Below, one piece after another: positions 25,101 through 36,979 of a stretch of DNA of 64,000 bases. The stretch comes from Burhinus oedicnemus. Taxonomy: Eukaryota > Chordata > Aves > Charadriiformes > Burhinidae. A model generated the notes under the pieces. The model was not told the origin of the DNA and searched no databases. It worked only from the letters and a program-made list of their open reading frames with translations. The position numbers were made by a program, and so were the translations under genes. The stretch lies in NCBI GenBank assembly GCA_008921705.1, contig VFFE01006710.1, positions 824,349 to 888,348 on the forward strand, written 5' to 3'. Position 1 is the first letter of the stretch, and the number at the start of each line of letters is the position of its first letter.

Positions 25101-25355
25101 ATAAAGTGTATCACTGGTTTATCTAAGATGGATTTTTACTCAACTAACAAGAGTGTTTCTTGGTTAGACGGATGTTCTAAATAAAGACAATGTGATAGTG
25201 TTCACTGTAACATTCAGTCACAAGGGGACCACTAGCTAGACTGGAGAAGAGGACATTAAGAACAAAAACAGGGGCAAAGGAGATGAATTCAATCTGGAAC
25301 AGCTGCTGAAAAAGGTGTCATGGCTTGGACCAGACTGGCCACTGAAACGAATGAC

Positions 25356-25402
25356 AGATGCTCTCTTTTACTTCTCTCCCCTTCAGAGGAAGGAGAGCAT
25401 CT
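25356..25402 (-). other. Stem-loop near the LTR 3' end
   Basis: AGATGCTCTC (25356-25365) and GAGAGCATCT (25393-25402) form a perfect 10-bp inverted repeat around a 27-base pyrimidine-rich loop, itself partly self-complementary (CTTC...GAAG). It lies after the polyadenylation signal, in what should be U5. It could be a structural feature of the retroviral RNA or a by-product of decay. Confidence 0.7.
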
Positions 25403-25466
25403 CCCGTCAGGGAGACAAGGATGAGAGAGAAAAGAGACTTATGAGTTTAAAAAGAAACTAAGCTAC

Positions 25467-25472
25467 TTTAAT
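25467..25472 (-). terminator. ATTAAA polyadenylation signal of the LTR
   Basis: On the minus strand the hexamer ATTAAA lies after the A/T-rich stretch and upstream of the LTR 3' end, where the R-region signal is expected. It is the common variant hexamer. Whether it is used cannot be seen. Confidence 0.55.
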
Positions 25473-25700
25473 GAAAATATTAATAAAATAATAAAAAGAA
25501 AATAATGAAATATATACAAAACTGTATTGAGCTCCCAGGATGATGATCATGTCACTGGCAGGCACTAGGAAAGTCCCAGGCTGGACTCAGCAATGGATGG
25601 GAACCGGATTTTGGATCTGGATTCAGGAATGCATGGATTGGGATCAAAGGCAGACAAGCCGTTGAAGAAAGAGGGCTGACCCTTTGATCCCTCAGCCTGT

Positions 25701-25723
25701 ATACTGAGCATGATGCTCAGTAT
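25701..25723. repeat. Perfect 23-bp palindrome in LTR promoter
   Basis: Arms ATACTGAGCAT (25701-25711) and ATGCTCAGTAT (25713-25723) are exact reverse complements around one base. The right arm (minus-strand ATACTGAGCAT) lies where related LTRs have a CATCATGCTCAGTATATAAA-like promoter stretch. The TATA position here reads TATACAGG, so the TATA box appears damaged. Confidence 0.9.
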
Positions 25724-25761
25724 TCCATCCATCTGGGATGGATTCCATCCATCTGGGATGG
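25722..25761. repeat. 20-bp tandem duplication in the LTR
   Basis: The unit ATTCCATCCATCTGGGATGG occurs twice without mismatch (25722-25741 and 25742-25761). Each unit is itself partly self-complementary (CCATCC and GGATGG). It sits immediately upstream, in LTR transcription sense, of the palindrome. The perfect identity suggests a recent duplication or a subfamily feature, as the rest of the LTR cannot be judged for age by eye. Confidence 0.9.
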
Positions 25762-28076
25762 AATACCCTGTTGGTCAGTTTTGGGTGGCCTATACTGTCT
25801 GCAGGTGTGACCCCTCTATGCTTGTCCACTTCTGACCCTCCAACAGGGTGAATAAGTTAGCTGACCTTGGTTGTTATAGCAATAAGTATAAGCAAAAGCC
25901 TCTCTGCAGACTATTCCTTGGTATAAATTATAAACAATCAAGTCTTACCACTCTGGGAGTGGACTACAGTCTTAAAAATACGTTGTTAATTTCCAAGAGT
26001 TCAGTTAGTTAGAAGAGGCTTGGCTGAAAAGTAAAATTACCAAACAGAAAATGGGTTCTGTTTTACCTCAAACCAGGACAAAGGGCCACTAGGTTGTTCA
26101 ATGGAGGTGAAGCATTTATTTTACTGAAGGAGCATTGCTCAGTCTACCAACAGAAACCTGGGTTAGTGGATCTTTGCTATCTATGATAACATCAGGACAC
26201 AGCACCTGGAAGGAAGAAGAACATTTTAGGGTGGAAATTAGGTCTCAAAATAATGTGGATCTGGATCACTTTGCTGAACAGAGTAGCAAGGGGAAGGTAA
26301 GTCTTTTATCCTTTTAAAATGGAGGCAAATGAGATTATTTCCATACTATAGTCTGGTTTTCCTCAGTGAAGTTGTACTCTCCTGCTTGCAGCTAGGCAGA
26401 GGCTGAGGGTCTGTCCCAGGGCTCTTGCTCAGTAAGGTAAGCAACTCTGCAACTGTGGGAGAACTGGCCGGCTTCCAGGAAGAACCTGAGATCTGCACAA
26501 GACCTGGGTGGACATTGTTTGATGGTTATCTTCTTTTTGCAAGTAACAGTACTGTAAAATGTCTTGTTTCTGCAAAACTTTATTCGGGATAGTTTCTTGA
26601 GTTTAGATTGGCTCTAAGTCAAACAGAAATGGAAAAATATTGCAAGTGAAGAACAAGCATGAGGGTTTTTCGTGATCAAAGTGACTGTCTTGGTCCTGGG
26701 CAGGAGGTTCTGCATTTCTTTTTCTCTCATAACATGCAATATTTTAAAAATAATAAAGCAACAGCAGTTTAATTATTGTTTCTCACTGCATGAAGCTACA
26801 CTTGAAAATATTAACATTTTTGTGGGTTTTTTTCAACCCTTTCTTTTTAACGTAAGTACATATATGTTAAATGGTGTTATGTTTATTGTAGTACTGTTAC
26901 ACTTTCATTAATACAGTGTTACATAACATCGTGAATGATACTTTGTAAGCTTATTCTTTTGTTGGCACTTTTATTGACTGATTTTATGAGATTTTTTTAT
27001 TTTTTTCTTTTTGCCTTGTGTTTTAATCCAGTGAGCAAGAAAGAAATTCAGCAAAAATTGGTAAAACCACCTCAAATGAAATATATGATATAGTTGATAG
27101 CAACTGAATCACCCTTATTTACTCACCTGCTTATGTCACCGAAAATGTTCAAACTACTGGAAACTGCCTGTGATTAACCAGCAGGGAATCTCATGCAGGA
27201 TGGGACTCCCACAGGTACAGATGTGTTAACTCAATATACTATGTTAATAATCTCTTTCTTTCAGCTAAAAATGCATGTATGGAGTAGGAGCCGATGTCCT
27301 GAGAAAAGAGGTGTAGCACAAGAAAACAGCCTTGGATTCTCAGCTATGCCATGTCAAAGCCTCCTGTCAGCAGCTTTGAAGTATTTTGGGGATAGAAGTT
27401 GACTTGGGATGCAGCCATTTCTGGAGGCCTATGGTTTATCCAGACAGATCTGTAGCCTTATGCCACCTAGCAGACTTCAAAATGGTTGTAAATCCAGTGG
27501 TGGAGCTTTCTCTTTGGAGGCAGATACTTGTGTGCATTTTTGAAAATACTTCCTTTTCAAGAGCAAAGAATCTCCATTCATTCCTGCAGAGTCCACTGAT
27601 TAATTTGACTGAGGTCCAGTAATTTCTGTCAGTCTGTTCAGCTGGAAGAAGTCTGCCAGATACAGTGCTGTTGGGATGGTCGTGCTCTGCAGGTACTATC
27701 ATGATGGACAGCAAAAATCACAGCAGCTATCCGAAACATTGGGAGAAAAAAAAAAGAAAGTATTTCCCAGAATAATGTGGAGTTCATACTATGTTTGAAG
27801 TCTTGGAAAATTTCTAGGCAAAATGATCAGATTTTGGACTGCATGTGTGTAGACTACCATTTGAGTAGGCTTGGATGATGGTAGAAACTTCAGTATTAGC
27901 TTCATTTCACCTTAAAGACCTCTCATGCTCGTCACCATTCAGTAATCCTCTGTAGGTTTATGTGAGGTTCTTACCATAATATCCAACATCTTGCTGCATT
28001 TCAAGAAATAATCCTGCACTAAATCAAAGTCCAGGAGTTGGTATGCAATACAGATCTACGTCCAGGTCTGGTAGGA

Positions 28077-28094
28077 TGTCACACAGGTGTGACA
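28077..28094. promoter_or_regulatory. T-box-like palindrome (candidate)
   Basis: TGTCACAC and GTGTGACA form a perfect 8-bp inverted repeat with a 2-base spacer. It contains the T-box half-site AGGTGTGA on the plus strand. The classic Brachyury palindrome has four bases between TCACAC and GTGTGA, so only the half-site match is complete. Function is an inference from the motif alone. Confidence 0.3.
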
Positions 28095-31000
28095 TATTCT
28101 GCATCTGAGCCTGTTTACCAATAATTAAAATAAGAGAGTATGCATGTTATTGATGATATACTTTATATGATTTACTCTATTTAATTTACTTAAAAAGCAG
28201 GAAATCTTATTTTTCCTCAGAGTCTATGATATATCTCTATAAATGAGATCCTTGACATGTGCTGAAATTTGTGGTATTCCTTCAATCAGATGGGAATGTT
28301 AGAATTATGATTACTCTGTGAAACGTTATTATAATTTCTATTTCTGGCTTACGTTACCTGTGAAAGTGGGTAGTAGAATGGAAAAATTTACGGGCAAGCC
28401 TAAATGAGATCAAAATCTTATTTCAAGTGATTTCCTTTCTTCTGTTTTCCTATACTAATTTCCCCATCTCCTCCTAGTTCTTTTGTCCTTGTGCGGCAAC
28501 ACGATAGCACCAGTGTCCCTGTGGTACTGCCCTTCCATTTCGGGTTATTGCTCCTCTGTTGCTTCACTCACTGAAGAAGGTCATTCCTAGTTGCCCCACA
28601 AGGACTGAGTTAGAAACAGGGAAAACAGGTTTTGTCATTTGCTGCCAGATTTGCTTTTATGGTTCCAATTTTTTTTGCATTGGGTTATTAACTGCTAATG
28701 TCAGCCTTTCGAGAGCTCCTTGTAATCCGTTTCACAGCGGTTTTGTGTCTTGTGTCAAACCTGCTTCCCTTTCCCCTTCCCTGAGAGTGCTTATTGCATT
28801 CCTCTCTATTTCTGAGGCCTTGGGAATTGCACAAGTGGTGTGCATGTGGCATAGACGTCCCAGCGTTGTTTTGGTTGTGTGGGGTTGCTGATGGAGGGTT
28901 GCTCCTCCTTGCTATATGGCAGCAGTGCAGCCCTGCCGCCACCTGGGAGTGTGCACACCGTGGGAGGTCGATGCAGTCTTCTCCCAGTAAATCCATACGT
29001 GGATGGTCAGCACCATCAAATCTCCTCACAGCAGGTTCAGCAGGAGAGCAGCTGGGCTGAAGTAGCTTCAGGAGGTAGTAGCTCCGCAGCAGCTCACTGG
29101 ATGTATTTTTATTTTCCTAGCTCTTACACACTTCCTTGCTTTGTGCTCTGTCACTAAACCAAGTTCTGGCATCACAAGTTTTAGCCCAAAGGGATAAAAA
29201 TCATTAAAACTAACCTTGAAGAGAGAGGGTCACAAGAATAAATTGTCCTCTTTTTCCTTCTGTTAGTGATAAGGATTTAAAAAAAAATAAAAATATTAAT
29301 TTTTGCACCAGAAATACTTGTTCTGCCACTGGCAAGCCAGTGAGAGGATAAAATTCCGGGATTTGATGGAGTGAATGCTGAATCCATGAGAGGGAATTCT
29401 GACAAAAAACCTTGGGGCTTATTCATTAATCTCCAAAGTAGGAAAGCATTTGCTGAAGAGCAGGAGCCCTTCCTTCCTCAGCCCGCTCCTCATTAGAGGA
29501 AGGCTCCTTGATGATTAGGGCACTGTCTTAGCGAGGCCACTTTTAACTCTGAGTCACTGGCTCTCGTGGCACCCTGGGCAAGACATGCGAGAATAGTGGA
29601 AATTCACTGCCTGGTATGACCTAAGGGTGATATGTTTCTCTACCATGTTACAAGAGTCAAGTCACAATGTGACATGCCTCAAACCTGGCAAGATAGATCT
29701 CTGATTGTGTATACAGCAAGTGTTTTGGGGAACATCAAACTTCACGTTTAGACAAAATCCGAGTAGTCTTCAAGTTTCTTTTAATAAAACCTTTAGCACA
29801 TTTTCTATCTATCAAAAGGGTGTATAGCCGCAATTTATGTAGCCTCTTAATATCATCTTTAGAAGGAATTTTATCTCCACTAAATCTTAAGTGTTCCAAG
29901 TTAATTAAATTATTAAGTAACTTTAGTCATCCTTGAAATATACTTTGGGTTTCAGGAATAAATTCCTCTTTCTTTGGGGGAAGATTTGTCTATCAGAGGC
30001 ATTGGAAAGAGCTCGTGATTTGCATTTGATTGCTCAGAAATGACTTTCTTAATTGGAGACAACCTCTGTGCAGGAGCTGAGACTTGGCCCTGCACCCCAG
30101 CTCAGCCTAAGAAGAATGGAGCAACGAAAAGGTGCGGGAGGACTGCTTAATGTCCTGTGAGCCCTGGAGAGAGGCTAGCCTGCATTGCATCCCTCATCTC
30201 GCTGGTGCAGCGTAAAGCTGCCCAGCTGATGGAGGAAGTTTTGATGGGGCTGAGGTGAAGTCTGAGAAGCAGAGGCATAAGATCCCGTGTCCTTCATTTC
30301 TGTGCTCTGAGACTGTCACACAGTGAAATGCTTTGTATTCAGAGGTAAAGAGCATGTTTCCTACAGCCAGAACACATCATGCTTTCTCTGTATTGTGCTG
30401 TTAAAACGATTCTTAATGCTGTTGCTTAAGAAGCAAATCTCCCTTCTACACACGAAATGCAGATCACTCAGTGAGATATGGCAGCTCCAAATCCCACAGA
30501 GAGGGATGGACAGGTCTTTCTGAAGTGCTCCCTCAAAGTGAAATAAATAAGGACAATACAGCATTGAAAACCTACAGTTTCTGAAAATAGATATCTGTAT
30601 TCTATTTGGTAAAATACTACAGATAAGCATTACAAAGTATAGCAAAGCCAACCTAATTATATTACCTTCCAATTCTAGTCTGATCTATTTCACTAATATT
30701 GATTTCACTTTGTATCCCATTTGAGCTTACAATGGCAACTGAATTAAGCCAATGTACTTAATTTTGATGTCTATCTGTGCGGAGAAAGAAGAATATATGC
30801 CTGGTGGAGATCATTACAAGGGACAAATCCTCCTGTAGATTTTTCTTGTGCTATGGTGCAGCATTAGTCAACCAATGTGTGTGTCTGTGCAATTTAGGAA
30901 AAGAAAAATCAGAGATGATTCACAATAAAAAAATCTCAAACCAGCCTATTGAAGAGCTCATTAATTTTACAGCAACATCCATATATTGATTTCACACTCT

Positions 31001-31343
31001 GTAGGTAGAATTTTGATAAGGATGGCATTTTGAAATTGGTCAGAAATTACACTCTTTGTTTCTTAAGATTATCTATTACTATTATTATTTTTTTAAACAA
31101 CACCAGGTACATGGGTATAATCCATAAATATCTACTGTATTTTGTTAAACAATCTTGTCTTTTGGCAGCAGTGTTTACTATGTCCTAAGTAGAACAGAAT
31201 AATAAGAAGTTGATCTGGTAGACAGACAAAAAAATGTATGTTTAGTAGGTAGTGGGAACTTAGAAAAGAGCTGATTTTGCTGAAACAGAAAAAAAAAACC
31301 AAAACCCAAAGTTATACTTACTACATGAACATGCAAGATTAAA

Positions 31344-31380
31344 TATCATAGAATCAAGAATCTTTTAGGATTAGACATAG
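31344..31380 (-). repeat. Possible decayed CR1 tail
   Basis: ATATCATAGAATCAAGAATC followed by TTTTAGGATTAGA resembles the reversed CR1 3' tail (short ATTCTATGA repeats followed by a TTTAGGTTGGAA-like stretch). Similarity fades within about 40 bp, so this is either a very short old copy or chance. Confidence 0.3.
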
Positions 31381-32039
31381 GCAAAAAAACTTTGAAGAGT
31401 AAATTCACCGAGAAGAGCAGTTTGGCAGCTCAAACTCAGGCCAAACTTAAACAAATTCCTTCAGCTACAAGAAAAATGGATGCCATAAAAAATGCCTAGT
31501 TTCAATAATTTTAAAAGGAAACATTTTGATTCTGTTTTGAAGGTGTGTTTACACAGAACTCTTCAGGACTAATAAGTTACATCTAAGGTTGTATAAAATT
31601 TTTGGGAATAAACCAGGAGGAAAAAATATGGTTTAAGGTCACCTTGAAGCATTGGGGTTTTTTTCTTTAAGTTCTTGTGCTGAACAAAAATCCATTATTC
31701 ACATAGTGGCAGCCAGACTTTCCACTGATTGGATATTTATGGGCAACAAGAACATCCAGTGTTTTAACCCTCAGGCTCCAGGACACCTTCTGTAACTCCT
31801 AGCCGTGGAGCCGTTAAAGGTATTTACCCCTGGGAGTGGAGTACGTGATTTCTGACTCCGAAGCTTTGAATCTTGGTCTGAGGTAGAGACTAGATTTTGT
31901 ACGACGAAGCAGGGGCCGCAGCTCAGTCACACAATTCTGATTTTCACAGGAACATTAGACTCTGGTCTAGAGCCCTAGACATGACTTTGCTGCAGGTAAA
32001 CTGTGAAGGATGGTAATGAAGGCAGGATGCTGACAGGCA

Positions 32040-32240
32040 CAAACTGCACCCCCCTGCAGCCGAATCAGTGCTCTACGGGCATTATTCATCATGCTAAAAT
32101 AGAGAGGCATTGGACCTTTTACCTATGCAGACCCAGGTCTATTAGTGCAGTGCTGCACTGAAAGGAAAGTCAAAGAATCCACTGCAATGTTTAGAATTTA
32201 CATATTCATGAAACTTAATTAACTAGTCACAGGGCAACTA
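32040..32240. other. Candidate conserved noncoding block
   Basis: No coding or repeat signature is seen. The block contains octamer-like (ATATTCATGAAA) and homeodomain-like (TTAATTAACTAG, CATTATTCATCATG) words close together. The call is an inference from sequence texture only. Confidence 0.25.
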
Positions 32241-35200
32241 CAGAATAGGTATGTACAGCTTTTGCACAGGCTTTTTTTTTTATTGTTTGAAGGGAATGAA
32301 AGGCAACACCCCAAGGCTTCTCATTTCACACTCACCTTTTTTATAAAGTAATAAAATTTTGCGTGTTGTAATACAGGTGGGTGACTAATTGATATAACTG
32401 TGTGAGGGGCGGGCAACCAACCTAGAGACCACCCAGAGTTGTTTGAGTTTGCCTCTACCATTGACAGCCATAGCTATGACTAATTAGGGTTACTGTCAAA
32501 TGCTCAGCTTTTGTAGCATAGGTGGAGCTATCAACATCTGTATACATACAGTATACACGTTGCAGCCTCAGTTCTATAGCTTTAATCCTAGGGGTTTTTT
32601 ACCGCCTTTTTTTTTTAAAATTTTAAAACAGATCAGGAACACTTAGGATATCATTGTCCTCATTATGAATTGAGTTTGCCCTTCAGTCTTGATAGATTAT
32701 ATCTCGCAGGCTGTGGATACACAACTTTTTTGATAGGGACCTTATCCTTTTGTGTTAATTTGATATCTGACATTCAGAAAATGACCCTACTGGAACAAAG
32801 ACGATGATTGCTTTTTACCAATTAAAATATACCCTGACATGGAGTATTAGGCCAGCTATTTATGTTAGCATTCTAAAAGTATCTGTCAGTCAATGCAAAT
32901 TGTATGACTGGAAAAGGCAGGAGTTGAATAAACTGGTATGTGAATTCAGGCAATTAATTTTCAATTTTTCAGACAGAAAATAGGCAGGGAGTCTTTGATC
33001 TTTGCCGTTTTCCAAGAGGGAGACCCCAAGCAGCGTGCACTCATTTATTTTATGGTATCCTTAGCCTCTGAAAATATTAAGTTGTGCAAATTAAACAATT
33101 CATCTGAATTTCCTGAAAAATCTCTAGATTAAAGTGTTTTCTTCCCCTGCTCATTGAGTTCCTTAATTTCCTAATTTCACACTGCTCATCCTTCTCTGAA
33201 AGTCCTCCTCCTCCTGCAACAACTGCCCTGGGTTCTTTACCTCTTGTGAGTGGCGGGCTCCGATGTGTGCTGCTGGTCCTTCTGCGCAGTTGTTGCTCGG
33301 GCTGTTGAGTGGTACCTCGGCTGATGAATATGTAAGATGAGACACACAGCCTCGCAGTCTGGAGCTGTCAGCTTTCTCCCTGACAGGTTCCCTATGTGGT
33401 GGTCTTGAGCTAATTTAGGCCAGTCAAGGATTACCATTTCTGTTCACCCCAACAAGTGATTCGAGGCTGTTATTTAGGAATTTCTGAGCATGGTGATTAT
33501 ATTTGGAGAGGAGCAAGTGCCTCTGCATTCTTGCCCTTTCTTATTACCATGACAGACACACACAATATGTTGTCCTAGAATTCATGCTGTTCCAAAGTCT
33601 CTCATGTCACTTTGAAACCCAAATCCTTCACATGACATCTGGTATATAATAAACACTTCAAAATTGTTGAAAGATGGCAGTGACAAAACCAGATTTATTA
33701 TAATTTTTATAGGTTTACTGAAGACGGCAAAGCTCGATACCTAAGTTTTCATGTGAACCAGTGCTCATAGTTTCATGTTCTTGAGTGCTTTATCACAGTT
33801 CGTAGGACAAAATTTTTAGCTGGAAGCACTGGCACAGCCCCTTTTCATTTTTTCCTCTTTTTAAATGCCTCATAAGAGGAGTGAGATGTAAATGAAGAAG
33901 GTCCAGCTTTGTTTTCTGGCTCAGTGTCACCCACCAGAACTTTTTGGTTTTGGAGACAATATGCACCGAGTCTGCGTGTTAGCTGAGCTTCCATGAATCA
34001 CAGCCTCCTCTTCTTCCCTTTGCTGGATCTCAGACTATTCCTTCTTTGTGCACAGACAGAGCACTCTGTGGGCTTTCTACCAGAACCAGCTTTGCTTCTT
34101 TTTACATATATTTGTCTGTTTAATAATACAAAAGCTTTTGTAATAACTTTCTACAGTGTTATTTTAACCTATGGCTTCTAAGCATAGATGAATTTCAAAT
34201 GTTTGTTTTCCAGTGTTTCTTTTAATGATATATTTAATGAAAAAAGAATATCTTTATGATAGTCACTGTGAATAAATGCAGACAATGTGATGGGTTTGAA
34301 GTAACACAAAGCTGGACCAGACTGTGTGATTACCTGGTAATATAGTCAAAGGATTTTAAAAGATGGTGTATTTATCCAAGATAGCAATGTTGTTTTGTGC
34401 TGCTGGATTGCAATACACGTTTTAAAACAGACAGCCTGTTTCCCTGGGATTGTTTTCACTGGAAGTGCTTCTTGCATGGACCTGTGAGTGACTCAGCTCA
34501 GGCCATTCACAAAGAGGATTTGCTGCAGGTTTCTGTGCTGAGTGAAGGTTGGTGTTAGAGGCAAAGACCTGGGGAAATACACATAGGTTTAGTGCACCAT
34601 CCTATAAATGCAAAGAAGATAAATATAAACAAGGTTCAGTTAATGGCCTGCCAAACAGTGCCATCAACATGAGAAAATTTGTGCAATGAGAGAAAAATGT
34701 GTAGCACTTTGCTGGCTGAATGTTAGAAACTCATAACTATGTGGCCTTTTGCAGTGAAATATGCACGTGCCACTGAGTTTCCAAAGCAGGTGAGCAGACT
34801 TGCACACTTGTTAACATTACAGGATTTGATTTAATTTAATTTTTTTTTTTTTTCTAAAGCAGGGTAGGCTAGACAGTAACAACTACCATCATTATAAAAG
34901 AAATCTAACCACTAGGTCCTTTAAAAGAGAAGGAGATGGGTAAGACCTTGCTCCCTCAATTTATTCACTCAGCATAGCTCAGTTCAAGAGGGAGATTTCT
35001 TCACTACAGCAAGTGCTTAAATGGGAGATAGGCATATTCAAATTAATTCATTGCATGATCATTATTTAAAAAAAAAAATTATGTCTGTTTTGTGCTTAAA
35101 ACTTTGTTGCCGTTCCAGGCATTCTAGCTTTCTTACTTCTCTGCACAAACCTCCTTCTCTTTGTAGCCTGCAGAACTCCCTTCAAAAGAGAAAATAATGA

Positions 35201-35651
35201 CAAAAATACGTCTGGGAGAATAACTCCGTAGTAAGTTGTAATCTTTTATCAATTCCTTTAAGAAAGTATAAAGAACAAATGTAAAGACAGAGACCCAGAA
35301 TGGGAACTTAGCCACAATTGGATTCATGCTTTGCTGATGGAAGTTTTTTCTTGGATCAGTTAGCTTATGTGTTCCTCCACCAGCAAAGTCCTGACTTGTT
35401 TTTTTGATAAATGGCAGGGATATTGCTGGAATCATTTTGTTACCACCATTTCATGAGGTAATAATTTTTTTAGCCTTGATGATTAATAGTAGATGATTTA
35501 TCATATTTATATGGGTGGCAGAGGAGAACAGACACCCTAGCAGAGTTTTGTCCTTGTTACAGTGGCTACTGTAGAATTATGCAGTGAGAGCCCTCTCCAA
35601 AAACTTGAATTCTGAGTAGATGAATCAGACAAAGGATATGATAAAAATATC

Positions 35652-35765
35652 ATTAACCTCATTTTACATTCAGGGAGCTGAGTCAAAGAGGAAAGAAATT
35701 ATTTCCCTAAGGTCTGTGGCAGAGGTGTGAACTGAAATCAAAGTTCTGAAGTCCTTGTCTCATTT
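35652..35765 (-). repeat. Ancient L3/MIR-type repeat relic
   Basis: The ordered blocks ATTAACCTCATTTTACATTC, GGGAGCTGAGTCAAAGAGG, TTATTTCCCTAAGGTCTGTG, GGCAGAGGTGTGAACTGAAA and GAAGTCCTTG follow the reverse of the MIR/L3-type consensus (CTCATTTTACAGATGGGGAA, then the GAGGCACAGAGAG, CTTGCCCAAGGTCAC and GGCAGAGCTGGGA positions). The match is diverged but collinear. Confidence 0.58.
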
Positions 35766-36979
35766 TATTACTTATTTGTATTGCAGTGAATAGGCATGTC
35801 TCTCTCAAGGACCAAGGACCTTCTCTGCTTGATGAACTGTACGCTAGCGCAGTAAAAATCTTACCATGTCCTGTCCAGAGACCCTGTGGTCCAAGTACAG
35901 AAAAGTCTCCACCACAAGGGTGCTGTTTTTCTTTTACTTGACTGTCTTGTCAGGCCTGCCTTGGGAGATGCTGCCATCACAGCTTTATGATAAGGATGTG
36001 TGAACTCTCCTAATCAGAAAGAAGTTTTAATTTTGTGTATTAGAGCAAATAAATGACACAATATGGTCTCTGTTAGTGAGAAAACCTGCATTCACAAATT
36101 ACTGGCTTATATGTATAAAGGCAGGCATCTGCTTCTCTCTAATGGCATAAGAAAAGGTATCTCCCCAAAAAAAGAGTAAGCTAGAGTTTTCCAGGAATTA
36201 ACTTTCCTTTTGAACACTGCATATTCCATTGAAAGAGAGAGGAACAAGGAAGATATTTAACACGCAGCAACAGTGTTGCATTAGAGTTGCTTGCTTGGGA
36301 ATCACCTTTTTATTTGCAATAGGGAATGTGCTACCATACACAGGCATGTAAATTTGAAAAAGTTGTGAGGCGGCTATGCTATAATTCATTTTCTTCCTCA
36401 GGCAATTAGATAATTTTCTGGATGTTTGTATAGCTCCTTTTGTTCATTATCTTGGCTTTAAAGAGGGTGGACTCCCTAGGACTGGCTATTGGTCAGATAG
36501 ACCCAATGAATGTTCAAGGTCAAGAGTATATTACATTAAGAATAGTACTGATTGGATGGAAACATGCATTCCTCATTAAGGCAGCCATCGTAGCAAATGA
36601 AATTATAGTCCTATAAATCTGATTGTGTCTGTGCTTGAGTGAGGTAGTGTCTCACTGTTCAATTTCCCAACGTACAAACTGCCATACGCTGCAGGAATTC
36701 AGGAACTTTTTCTGTAGCAAAGAGAAAGGAAGAGCCTAGGGCAGTAGACGTGACACTGAGTGAGAAAACTGTGAATATGTTGAAGGATGACAGAGGAATT
36801 TCTTTCGGCGACAAATCTACTTTTCTAGCCCATTTCTTTAAAAGAAATTGAACAGGGAGCGTCTGCCACCTTTTGCTGTCTATCAGCCTGAGTGTAACAT
36901 TAATTTAGGAGAAGTCATCTCAGGAGCAGGTTTGGCTAGGAAAGGAAATGAAAGACTAGATCCTCTGAAAAATACCTCT

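Larger units (their letters stand above)
16903..25315. other. Unique non-coding sequence, no gene seen
   Basis: Long stretch with no recognised gene. The largest frame (131 codons, 17568-17963 plus) is Gly-rich, shares its DNA with a second open frame and lacks any domain I recognise. The interval 18.7-22.4 kb is notably free of open frames of 60 or more codons. A G-quadruplex motif and a C12 run are listed separately. Confidence 0.6.
25316..26080 (-). mobile_element. Solo LTR of an avian ERVL-type retrovirus
   Basis: This 765-bp long terminal repeat lies on the minus strand. Its 5' end (minus strand) reads TGTCCTGGTTTGAGG and its 3' end reads CCAAGCCATGACA, giving the TG...CA termini. In order the element shows a U3 part, a CCAACAGGGTATTCCATCC block, the ATGCTCAGTATA promoter region, an AT-rich region with an ATTAAA polyadenylation signal, and a CTTCTCTCC-rich end. 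This layout matches the widespread avian LTR group beginning TGTCCTGGTTT as I remember it. Flanking bases are AAGG on both sides (25312-25315 and 26081-26084). A 5-bp AAAGG copy is possible if the terminal A is shared. No gag, pol or env sequence or primer-binding site adjoins it, so it is a solo LTR left by recombination between two LTRs. The ERVL class is assigned from resemblance, not from a search. Confidence 0.88.
26081..35651. other. Unique non-coding sequence, no gene seen
   Basis: No supported gene. Frames of 60-113 codons (for example 28559-28891 plus and 28688-29029 minus) overlap each other on opposite strands and match nothing I know. The segment 28.5-29.1 kb is somewhat richer in G+C than its surroundings. 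A GTAAGT donor-like site follows a short frame at 26296, but there is no convincing partner exon. Confidence 0.6.

Noticed and set aside
26135..26317. 60-codon plus frame ending at a GTAAGT donor-like site beside the LTR
   Set aside because: No recognisable protein, no convincing partner exon, and the LTR points the other way. A donor-like hexamer is common by chance.
29540..29610. CACTGGCTCTCGTGGCACCC then TGGGCAAGACATG, resembling the forward MIR/L3 tract
   Set aside because: Only two short blocks match and the rest is not collinear. Kept out of the annotation.
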